Source of the DNA: UBA11524 sp963590165
GTDB taxonomy: Bacteria > Bacillota > Clostridia > Christensenellales > Aristaeellaceae
Direction: 5' to 3'
Assembly: GCA_963590165.1 (NCBI GenBank)
Contig: CAVANO010000003.1
Coordinates: 1 to 18,550, forward strand
DNA: 18,550 bases
Shown here: positions 1 through 6,190 of the stretch, one piece after another
How positions within the stretch are numbered: position 1 is the first letter of the stretch
Layout of the letters: each line of letters opens with the position of its first letter
Notes under the pieces: model-generated
Database searches by the model: none
What the model was told of the DNA's origin: nothing
Seen by the model: only the letters and a program-made list of their open reading frames with translations
Made by a program: the position numbers and the translations under genes

Positions 1-1181
1 AAGGTACCTTTGTTCAAGGTTGCCAACGGCATCAGACACAGGTAAATACGGAAGCACTTCACGGTGAAGTCTGCATAGTAAGCACTCTCATTGGCCGCGC
101 CGAACAGCATGGCAATTTGCAGCGGGAATACCTCTACGATCACCAGTGCAACCACGCCAACAATCAATTCTGCCAGCAGCAGTCTGGAAAACAGCGTTTT
201 AGCACGATCTCTTTTCTTTGCGCCGATGTTATATCCGGCAATCGGAATACAGCCAGCTGCCATGCCGATGGCGATGGAAATGGCGATCTGGAAGAACTTC
301 ATCACAATGCCAAGAACGGCAAGCGGAATTTGTGCATATTCCGGTTGCCCGAAAACAGGATCTTGCGCACCATATTTCATGCACATATTCTGCACCGCCG
401 CCATCGAGACGACCAGCGAGATCTGTGCGAGGAAGCTGGTCAGCCCCAGCACAAGGAACTTCGGGATCAGCTTTCCGTCCAGCCGGAAGCTACTCATTTC
501 CAGCTTGACGACCTTCATGTGCCGCAGGTACCAGATAGAGAGCGCCGCCGTCAGTACCTGACCAATCACGGTGGCCACCGCCGCGCCCATCATGCCCCAG
601 TGGAAGCCGTAAATAAAGATGGGGTCAAGGATCACATTGGCAATGGCGCCGGAAACGGTGGCGACCATGGCAAATTTGGGACTACCATCGCTGCGGATCA
701 CCGGGTTCATCGCCTGTCCGAACATATAGAACGGGATGCCCAGTGTGATGTAGAAAAAGTATTCCTTTGCAAACACATGGGTTTCCTCATTGACCGTTCC
801 GCCAAACAAGGCAAGGATGGGTTCGCTGAAAATGAGGTAGACTGCCGTCAGCACAAGGCTGCTCACCACGCAGAGTACAACGGCATTGCCGACGGACTTG
901 TGGGCGTCCTCCCGGGCATTGCGCCCCAGAGCAATGCTCACGAATGCACAGCAGCCGTCACCGATAAACACAGCGAGGCCGAGGGCAACTACGGTCATTG
1001 GGAAAACGACAGTGTTTGCCGCATTGCCGTAGGAGCCAAGGTAGCTTGCGTTCGCAATAAAAATCTGATCAACGATGTTATAGAGCGCACCCACCAGCAG
1101 CGAGATGATGCAGGGGACGGCGTATTGTCGCATGAGTTTTCCGATACGCTCCGTCCCTAAAAATTGATTTCCGGTGTCCAT
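1..1181 (-). CDS. MATE-family multidrug/sodium-coupled efflux transporter (C-terminus cut by window edge)
   Basis: Read on the minus strand from ATG at 1181, the frame stays open to the window edge (393 codons; family proteins are about 450). The protein is a polytopic membrane protein with repeated hydrophobic helices. The first-helix signature YNIVDQIFI lies at residues 34-42, and there are later stretches such as FGQAMNPVIRSDG and GFHWGMMGAAVATVIGQ that are typical of MATE exporters of the MepA/NorM type. MATE proteins sit in the cytoplasmic membrane and expel cationic drugs or metabolites by sodium or proton antiport; the substrate cannot be read from the sequence. The start is supported by an AAGGAAAGG ribosome site about 8 bases upstream. 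It is preceded by its own promoter and a two-hairpin leader. The plus-strand open frames over this stretch are antisense shadows. Confidence 0.9.
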   Translation of the reverse strand, partial: MDTGNQFLGTERIGKLMRQYAVPCIISLLVGALYNIVDQIFIANASYLGSYGNAANTVVFPMTVVALGLAVFIGDGCCAFVSIALGRNAREDAHKSVGNAVVLCVVSSLVLTAVYLIFSEPILALFGGTVNEETHVFAKEYFFYITLGIPFYMFGQAMNPVIRSDGSPKFAMVATVSGAIANVILDPIFIYGFHWGMMGAAVATVIGQVLTAALSIWYLRHMKVVKLEMSSFRLDGKLIPKFLVLGLTSFLAQISLVVSMAAVQNMCMKYGAQDPVFGQPEYAQIPLAVLGIVMKFFQIAISIAIGMAAGCIPIAGYNIGAKKRDRAKTLFSRLLLAELIVGVVALVIVEVFPLQIAMLFGAANESAYYADFTVKCFRIYLCLMPLATLNKGT

Positions 1182-1200
1182 AAAAATCACCTTTCCTTTT

Positions 1201-1251
1201 AAAAAATAAGAAATGCGTAAAGCTAGAAGCTATCTGGGTTTACGCATTTCT
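1201..1251 (-). terminator. Second leader hairpin, terminator-like, just before the MATE ribosome site
   Basis: On the minus strand a perfect 13-base stem (1251-1239 with 1221-1209) encloses a 17-base loop and is followed by TATTTTTT (1208-1201) and then the AAGGAAAGG ribosome site. The placement fits attenuation of the MATE gene by premature termination or sequestration. I do not recognise a known riboswitch class. Confidence 0.6.
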
Positions 1252-1289
1252 GCTACACGATTTGCTTATAAACTTTTCCCCATTTCCGC

Positions 1290-1339
1290 AAAAAACGTGC
1301 GGCGTTTCTGCAACTGGATTTACGCAGAAACGCCACACG
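1290..1339 (-). terminator. First leader hairpin, terminator-like, ahead of the MATE gene
   Basis: On the minus strand, 1339-1324 pairs with 1311-1296 as a 16-base stem (one G-U pair) around a 12-base loop, followed at once by six T (1295-1290). This has the form of an intrinsic terminator and begins only a few bases after the predicted transcription start. It could be an attenuator, or, as DNA, a repressor palindrome. Its loop shares the motif TGCGTAAAYCCAG with the second hairpin. Confidence 0.6.
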
Positions 1340-1349
1340 CTGTAGATGC

Positions 1350-1378
1350 ATTATAGCAGATTTGGGCGGAGATTTCAA
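1350..1378 (-). promoter_or_regulatory. Sigma-70-type promoter of the MATE gene
   Basis: On the minus strand, TTGAAA (1378-1373) and TATAAT (1355-1350) are separated by exactly 17 bases, with TGC just before the -10 box. Transcription would start near 1343, leaving a leader of about 160 bases before the MATE start codon at 1181. Confidence 0.8.
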
Positions 1379-1460
1379 ATGTTTTTTGAAGATTTCTGGA
1401 TAGAATGGTATTGAAAATAGTCTCTGTCACTCATTGAGAACATCATCCCATCTGTACTGA

Positions 1461-2235
1461 CTACCGCTTCAGAACAATCATGGCTCGCTTCGGCAAAATA
1501 CTTGTTGGTTGGGATTGAATAGTTTTAATTGTCGCTTTTGCAAAGACGTTGGACTTTACCGTGTCCCAATCTGCCAGTTTCACAATTTCCGCTGTGCCGT
1601 TTTCAAAATCAAACCGCAGCTCGCCCCATTCGCCGTCGTTGTCCGCCTGATACAGGTAGACAGCGGCGGCTATTTTTTGTTCTTTTTGCGGCACTCGGTC
1701 TGCTTCAGTGTTACGGTATGGACGAGACCGCTTTCCAGCAGCTTCAGGCGCAGTTTGTCAAGCGTCCGCCGGTAAAACCGTTCCGCACCGCTGGCTGTCG
1801 TACCCTCGAAATCCACCGCCAAGTCCTCAAAGATGGACTGCGTGGACAAGGGGCTGACGCGCCCGCAGGTCATGCAGATGGCGTTCCGCTTTTCCAGAGC
1901 ATTTGCAGGACTTCCAGCTTGTAGTCCAGAAACCGCGCTGGGTCATAGCGGTCATATCCGCTGCGGGTGAGAAAGCGGTAGATCACGCCGTTCATCCGCT
2001 TTTCAAAGTGGTGCAGGAAGAAGGAAAAGTAGGATAAATCTCTTTTCTGGACAGCTTCGCGTATGTAGTTGTTCAGCTCCATTTGCGGCGTTTCCGGGTC
2101 AAGTTGAAAGACGCTCTGGACTTCGCGCATGGTCAAATCGTCGGCGTTATAAAACGGCACTTTTGCCGCATAGCCGTTCAAATCCCATGTCCAGCATGCA
2201 AGCTGCGCCATCTGCTTGTCACGATTATCCTTCAT
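1461..2235 (-). pseudogene. Sigma-70-like transcription factor of a mobile element, internally deleted and frameshifted
   Basis: Three overlapping minus-strand frames look like one broken gene. The first (2235-1870) begins MKDNRDKQMAQL and carries a sigma region-2-like helix block (YIREAVQKRDLSYFSFFL, then YDRYDPARFLDYKLEVLQML). At 1900-1885 the reading shifts: the bases after CTGCAAATGCT also read LEKRNAICMTCGRVSPLST in the next frame, which continues into a region-4-like block (FEDLAVDFEGTTASGAER, then FYRRTLDKL) ending at 1670. A third frame (GTG 1694 to 1461) continues with IAAAVYLYQADNDGEWGEL, so a one-base slip in the A-rich stretch near 1675-1690 is likely. The middle of a normal sigma-like protein is missing at the first junction. 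Such proteins occur in clostridial conjugative elements; the name rests on recalled family features. Coding starts at ATG 2235, 30 bases after the upstream frame. Confidence 0.5.
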
Positions 2236-2265
2236 ATCCGCACCGCCTTCCGCTGTGGATTTTGA

Positions 2266-2718
2266 TTACTTCTTCCTATTCGCTTTCGCTTCTGCCAGCA
2301 GCGTCGCCTGCTCCATTTCGGCGGCATAGCTGCCCTGTGCATAGTTATTGTCTTGCAGCGCCTTTTCCAGCTTGCTTTTTGCAAGTGCTTTCTCGGAAAA
2401 CGCCTGCATAAGGTAATCCTCAAACTGCTTTCTGTCCAAACGGGAGAACGGCGAGACATCGTGCAGCGCGTAAATGATAGCCTGTCCTGCCTCCTGCGCT
2501 TTCGGAAGAAGCTGCATATCTACATTCTTTAAGCCAATGCCGGTCAGCAGTTGATTCAGGATCATGCACGGCGCGTCCAGTCGTGTGATCGTTTCGTCGG
2601 GGATGTTCAATACCGCACAGCCAATCGTGCCGGTCGGCATGACGCTGCCCGCGTAGGTTACGGTATCCTGCCAGAAATCCAGAGATCAAACATTGTGGCT
2701 GATAAGTTCCTGTGCCAT
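2266..2718 (-). pseudogene. Unrecognised mobile-element protein with an in-frame TGA at codon 11
   Basis: ATG at 2718 has a strong AGGAGGA ribosome site six bases upstream and reads MAQELISHNV before a TGA at 2688-2686. The same frame then stays open (SLDFWQDTVTYAGSV, then MPTGTIGCAVLNIPDETI) to a TAA at 2268-2266. The body is about 140 residues, soluble, with a C-terminal helical, Lys/Glu/Ala-rich part (LAKSKLEKALQDNNYAQGSY). I do not recognise the family. It could instead be translated from the internal ATG at 2640, but no good ribosome site is visible there, so a nonsense mutation is the simplest reading. It is followed 30 bases later by the sigma-like pseudogene, suggesting a former operon. 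Confidence 0.45.
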
Positions 2719-2850
2719 GCTGCGTCCTCCTGTCATGTTTTTTGAAATGAACTTGTCATGCCATCCGCCTGTCCGCAGAAAATCTGAACATAAAACAGAC
2801 AGAGAGGTGAAGAAATTGTCTCTTGAATCTATTTTACGGAGGATAACAGC

Positions 2851-3249
2851 ATGAACCTTTTTCAAAACGTCAAGTATGGCGTCAATTGCCACGAAGTGGC
2901 GGAGCGATACGGCCTGACCGTCCGGCGCGGCGGCATGACCTGTTGTCTCTTCCACAAGTCCCTGCAATGGACTTCACCGGCTACATCCTCCTGAAAGGGG
3001 ATATGTCGGTCAGTTCCGCCATGTACAGCCTCTGGTGCGACGAAAACGGTCTTGTCCCCATGAAGCAACGCACCTTCAGCGATTTCCTTGTCGCCAACCC
3101 AAAAAGTATAATCGGGAGCACACCAACACCGTCCCCAACGCCGCAGACCGCCGAGTATGGGTGTCCTGGGCATTGAGGTCACAGCGCGCCCCTGTATATC
3201 CGGGGATTGGGGCAAATCGCTATGTACATACCTACGGAATGAGAAATGA
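2851..3249 (+). pseudogene. CHC2-type DNA primase/helicase, only the two ends remaining
   Basis: ATG at 2851 follows a GGAGGATAACAGC ribosome site and reads MNLFQNVKYGVNCHEVAERY then GLTVRRGGMTCCLFH, the N-terminal zinc-finger start of CHC2-type primases (normally a C-P-F-H motif followed by a DKTPSM-like stretch). After the CCLFH the family sequence stops, and the frame ends at 2992. In the other frames the sequence continues as DFTGYILLKGDMSV..MYSLWCDENGLVPMKQRTFSDFL (from about 2970), then KYNREHTNTVPNAADRRVW (about 3102-3157), then GVLGIEVTARPCISGDWGK to a stop at 3247. This resembles the C-terminal end of phage/plasmid primase-helicases, where a YxxWC-like helix is common. One gene that lost its whole middle and picked up frameshifts is the best explanation. 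The C-terminal assignment is weaker than the N-terminal one. Confidence 0.45.
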
Positions 3250-3680
3250 CTCACGCGGCAGGCGGAAATCCCACGCTTCCGTGAAAACAGCGTGAAAAAG
3301 AGCCGCTCTCATCTGTACGGTACGTACGTACGCAGCAAAAAGGCAGAAACCGCAGATATATGAAAAACCGCGCCAAGAAGATAGTCAAAAAGAAAGAGCA
3401 AAACCCAAGCCCTGTGAAATCCGTGAAGAAATATGCCGCAGACCGAACGCAGTACATCCAATGGTGATTTACCATGTCGTAAAGACGTTGCACCGGTCTG
3501 CGACGTTTCTTCCCGTTCCGTATGCTCTCATGCAGATTGATGAATCCAATAGTGTGCTGCTGTGAACAGGGCATCACGGGTGGAAATCTGAGCAGATTTG
3601 CCATGCGGCAGATTTTTCACCGCAACGCGCACACAGTTCACTTACTCAAAAACCAATATCACGAAAAAATGGAGGTAAAA
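3250..3680. other. Non-coding tract with palindromes between primase remnant and accessory genes
   Basis: No convincing gene is present in these 430 bases. Visible structure: a perfect 12-base palindrome GTACGTACGTAC (3320-3331); a stem-loop with ACGTTGCA (3485-3492) pairing TGCGACGT (3499-3506) around CCGGTC; and an inverted repeat AAATCTG-AG-CAGATTT (3584-3599), with a further CAGATTT at 3609-3615. On the minus strand GAGTAAGTGAAC (3648-3637) resembles the TAAGTG core of MOBQ-type nick sites. The place, just upstream of small relaxosome-type genes, would suit an origin of transfer, but this is only a candidate. A short basic peptide frame from ATG 3360 has no ribosome site and is not called. 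Confidence 0.35.
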
Positions 3681-3685
3681 AGTTG

Positions 3686-3901
3686 ATGAAATCCAATCTG
3701 AGAAATGAGATCAAGTCGTATATTGTCCGTCAGGGAATGACCATGCAGGAGGTCGTTGATCTGCTGCGGGACGAACACGGCTGGTCTGACAGCGTTTCCA
3801 ATCTTTCAAACAAGCTCCAGCGGGAATCCATGCGCTATGTCGAAGCCGTCCAGCTTGCCGACGCGCTGGGCTATGAGATCGTCTGGCAGAAACGAAGATA
3901 A
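3686..3901 (+). CDS. Small helix-turn-helix protein of mobile elements (XRE-like)
   Basis: This 71-residue protein starts MKSNLRNEIKSYIVRQGMTM. The layout helix - MTMQEVVDLL - NLSNKLQRESMRYVEAVQLA - DALGYEIVW is that of a lambda-repressor/XRE-like DNA-binding fold: a first helix, a scaffold helix, a recognition helix around NLSNKLQRE and a closing AxxLGxE motif. It probably binds DNA as a regulator or relaxosome helper. The ATG at 3686 lies 10 bases after GGAGG; TTG at 3683 is an alternative start. It looks intact, unlike its neighbours, and is followed 14 bases later by the next small gene. Close relatives are often mislabelled in databases, so a function beyond DNA binding is not claimed. 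Confidence 0.6.
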   Translation: MKSNLRNEIKSYIVRQGMTMQEVVDLLRDEHGWSDSVSNLSNKLQRESMRYVEAVQLADALGYEIVWQKRR

Positions 3902-3915
3902 GGGGGATTTTTCAC

Positions 3916-4104
3916 ATGACGGATACGGAAAAAAAGCTGTTGCAGGCGCAGCACCGATTGGAAGAAGCGCAGGCGCGGGATCGGGTCAAAGAACGCAAAG
4001 CCAGAACGCGCAGGCTTATTCAGGAGGGTGCGATTCTGGAAAAGAACGTTTCCTTGAAGTATGCCGATTCCTGCGGGAGAAAGCCAAGTAGAAAAAGGTG
4101 CTGA
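3916..4104 (+). CDS. Small charged coiled-coil accessory protein, probably frameshifted at its C-terminus
   Basis: ATG at 3916 follows AAGGGGGA and reads MTDTEKKLLQAQHRLEEAQA followed by RDRVKERKARTRRLIQEGAILEK, an amphipathic, highly charged helix. Short proteins of this type accompany MobA/MobL relaxases in clostridial elements. After ILEK the frame turns into Cys/Lys/Ser-rich sequence (to 4104), while the next frame reads RFLEVCRFLREKAK to a stop at 4089-4091, which looks like the natural helical ending. A one-base indel near 4040 is therefore likely. The following relaxase fragment begins almost at once, which suggests a deletion next to this gene. Confidence 0.45.
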   Translation: MTDTEKKLLQAQHRLEEAQARDRVKERKARTRRLIQEGAILEKNVSLKYADSCGRKPSRKRC

Positions 4105-4649
4105 CCGCCGAGCTGAAAACGCTCAGCGCAACGAGCTTTCTGCGCCGTGGGGAAATCAAACGGGAGCTGGCTGCTGTCACCGAGGATGTGGAAGAACTGA
4201 AATCCGAGCTGTCCATGCTGCTTTCCAGGTTTGGCAAAACAGACCCGGATGGCATGAAGAAGGTCAGACAGCGGCTTGACGCTATGAACGCCAGCAAAAC
4301 AGGGCTTGATACCATTGCGGCAAAAGCCGCAGACAGCATGGATGCCGAAGTGGAAAAATTCCGCGCATTGCAGGAACAGGCAAAGGAAGTTGACACAGAC
4401 GAGTTGCACACCGCCCGTATGGAACTGCGCGGCGAAATGACCACAGACGTGAGGGAGAAGATCAAGGACACCTTTGGCAAGACCTATGACTACGACTGCT
4501 TCCGTCAGGCTGACCGGGATGTGTCCGAGCTGCTGGGTGAGCCGCATCCGGACGCGCAGCGGTCTGTGCTTCATGAACTGCACCGTGCGCAGGAACAGCC
4601 TGCTGCTGAAAAGCAGAACCGTACCCACAAAAACGAACAGGAATTATGA
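4098..4649 (+). pseudogene. C-terminal coiled-coil part of a MobA/MobL-type relaxase, catalytic domain missing
   Basis: The 183-codon frame is almost entirely helical and charged: LTAELKTLSATSFLRRGEIK then RELAAVTEDVEELKSELSML and further heptad-like stretches to the TGA at 4649. No relaxase HUH motif or catalytic tyrosine region is present. The first codon is a GTG with no ribosome site, and the same frame is open upstream of a TAG at 4089, so this is best read as the tail of a larger gene whose N-terminal nuclease domain was deleted. The neighbours (helix-turn-helix protein, charged accessory protein, TnpW-like protein) fit a relaxosome region. The relaxase assignment is an inference from composition and context; another coiled-coil mobilization protein is possible. 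Confidence 0.45.
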
Positions 4650-4663
4650 GAAAGGAATTGTAT

Positions 4664-4966
4664 ATGGAAAAAGTCATCAATATTGAAAAGATTAACCGCG
4701 CCGTTATGACCGGTACGCCAGAAGAAGTGATCGAGCTTTGCAGGTTCATCCACATTGAAAGCTGCTTCGATTATGCCTGTGAGCCGCCCACTGATTTTCT
4801 GGAACAGTGCGAAAAATACTGGTCTGGGCGTCACAGCTTTTGCGGGACGGTCGAGCGCAAGATCGGCAACACATGGTACACCGTCGAAACCTTTTGTGAC
4901 GGAAATGAGCCGCTTACCCAAAAGGTAAAACGGCTCATTTTTTCTGACCGGGAGGTGGCTTGTTAA
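4664..4966 (+). CDS. TnpW-like transposon protein
   Basis: The start at ATG 4664 (MEKVINIEKINRAVMTGTPE) is chosen because AAAGGA lies about 8 bases upstream; an upstream in-frame ATG at 4646 overlaps the stop of the previous frame. The protein has 100 residues. Its last third, ERKIGNTWYTVETF..EPLTQKVKRLIF, resembles TnpW, a short protein encoded beside the TnpX serine recombinase in Tn4451-like elements: an IGNTxYxV beta-hairpin followed by a K-x-x-R-L-I helix. The first two thirds (CRFIHIESCFDYACEPPTDF) are not recognised. The 3' end of the gene overlaps a strong intrinsic terminator. The role of TnpW is not well defined. Confidence 0.5.
   Translation: MEKVINIEKINRAVMTGTPEEVIELCRFIHIESCFDYACEPPTDFLEQCEKYWSGRHSFCGTVERKIGNTWYTVETFCDGNEPLTQKVKRLIFSDREVAC
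4903..4943 (+). terminator. Intrinsic terminator inside the 3' end of the TnpW-like gene
   Basis: AAATGAGCCG (4903-4912) pairs perfectly with CGGCTCATTT (4931-4940), with an inner TTACC/GGTAA stem (4914-4918, 4924-4928), and runs into further T residues (4941-4943). The stop codon of the overlapping frame lies about 20 bases downstream (4964-4966). It would shield the recombinase gene from read-through transcription. Confidence 0.7.
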
Positions 4967-4994
4967 TGACAGCGACACAAAACTATGGTACTAT
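4966..4994 (+). promoter_or_regulatory. Candidate promoter of the serine recombinase
   Basis: ATGACA (4966-4971) and TACTAT (4989-4994) are 17 bases apart, directly after the terminator. The predicted start near 5001 would give a leader of about 45 bases before ATG 5047. Confidence 0.5.
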
Positions 4995-5046
4995 AAATAT
5001 AAGCACACCGATTCTGTCGGCTGACCCGAACGTGAAGGAGGACGTT

Positions 5047-6105
5047 ATGACGGATCAGCAAAAAATCACGATACTCTACTGCCGCCTCAGCAATGAGGAT
5101 AAATTGGAAGTCGAGTCGAATTCAATACAGAATCAACGCGAGCTTTTAACCAAATACGCACAGGATCATGGCTACACAAACCTGAAAATTCTGGTGGACG
5201 ATGGCTACACCTGCAACTTCAAAACCTACTCCAAGTCCTACAAGCTGAAAAAGCGGATTCCCAACAATCCGGAGGATATGTTCATCGTACCGGATACGCA
5301 GGAAGCGATCGTTTCTCAGGCGCAATGGGACAGAGTGCAGGAGCTGCGCAAAAATAAGCGCCGCCTTGCAAAAGCGGAACGGCAGGGACTGTTCTCCGGG
5401 CTGCTGTATTGCGCGGACTGCGGCGGCAAGCTCCATTTTGCCACCTACAAGAGCTATGAGGGCAAACAGGATCACTACGTCTGCTCCAAATACAAGAGTG
5501 GGCGCGGCGATTGCTCGGCGCATTATATCCGTGAGGATGTCCTGCGGGAGCTGGTGCTGGAACGGATTCAGGCGGTCAATGAGTACATCCGCGGCGACGT
5601 GGAGGGCTTTCAGGAGGAATGGCTGCGCTATCGCCGCGCAGACCAGGAACGGGACATCCGGGAAGATCAGAAGCGCGTGGAGCAGGCAAGAAAACGCCTT
5701 GCCAATCTTGATGTGGTCATGTCCCGGCTCTATGAGGATTATGCCCTCGGTGAGATCAGCAAAGAGAAGTATAAGAAAATGACGGCTGATTATGAGGCGG
5801 AGCAGGAACGGTTAAAGCTCGAAATTGAAACAACAGAGGAATGGGTCGAGCAGCGGCAGGCAATGGGCGACGATCTGGACGCTTTCATTGCGCTGACGAA
5901 AAAGTATGTGGATGTCACAGAGCTGACGCAGACGATTGTCAACGAGTACACCAAGAAGATCATCATCCACGCACCGGACAAGTCTGGCGGCAAGCGCAGA
6001 CAGAAGGTGGAGATCATCTTCAACTTCGTGGACGAGGTGGAAATCCCCGTACTGGCAGAACCCATGATTGCAGAATCTACCCTTGGACGCAGAAAAACGG
6101 CGTGA
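5047..6105 (+). pseudogene. Large serine recombinase (TnpX type) with in-frame internal deletion
   Basis: ATG 5047 lies 7 bases after GAAGGAGG, and the frame gives 352 residues; family members are usually well over 500. Residues 1-55 are the resolvase N-terminus with the catalytic serine in YCRLSNED (Ser15) and DDGYT. At 55/56 the sequence jumps to CNFKTYSKSYKLKK, which in full-length relatives lies some 200 residues further on. The rest of the catalytic domain, its arginines, helix E and the first part of the recombinase domain are missing. The remainder is normal: a zinc ribbon (YCADCGGKL..YVCSKYKSGRGDC), a long coiled coil (about 195-280) and the C-terminal DUF4368-like tail (YTKKIIIHAPDKSGGKRRQK). 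The frame is otherwise open, so a stable DNA-binding fragment could be made, but strand exchange should be impossible. An in-frame start at 4966 would add 27 residues. Confidence 0.8.
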
Positions 6106-6190
6106 CCTTCACGGTCACACCGTTCTCTGCCCGAACCACGAGACTTATAGTTCCTTACGACTGTTAAGCCTTAGCATTCGGGGGCTTGCT

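Larger units (their letters stand above)
1461..6118. mobile_element. Degenerate remnant of a TnpX-type conjugative/mobilizable element
   Basis: The segment between the MATE promoter and the mannan operon carries only mobile-element genes, most of them truncated or frameshifted: a sigma-70-like gene and an unknown gene (minus strand), then a primase, two small accessory proteins, a relaxase C-terminus, a TnpW-like protein and a large serine recombinase (plus strand). The boundaries are approximate: gene content changes between 1381 and 1461 on the left and between 6118 and 6190 on the right. I found no terminal repeats that would fix the ends. Intact relatives of this kind are usually tens of kilobases long, so most of the element is gone. 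This is an inference from gene content. Confidence 0.7.

Noticed and set aside
117..1160. Long plus-strand open frame opposite the MATE gene
   Set aside because: His/Gln/Arg-rich low-quality protein, no ribosome site; antisense shadow of a clear membrane transporter.
6102..6118. GTGACC-TTCAC-GGTCAC hairpin at the recombinase stop as a terminator
   Set aside because: Six-base stem without a T-run; kept only as the approximate element edge.
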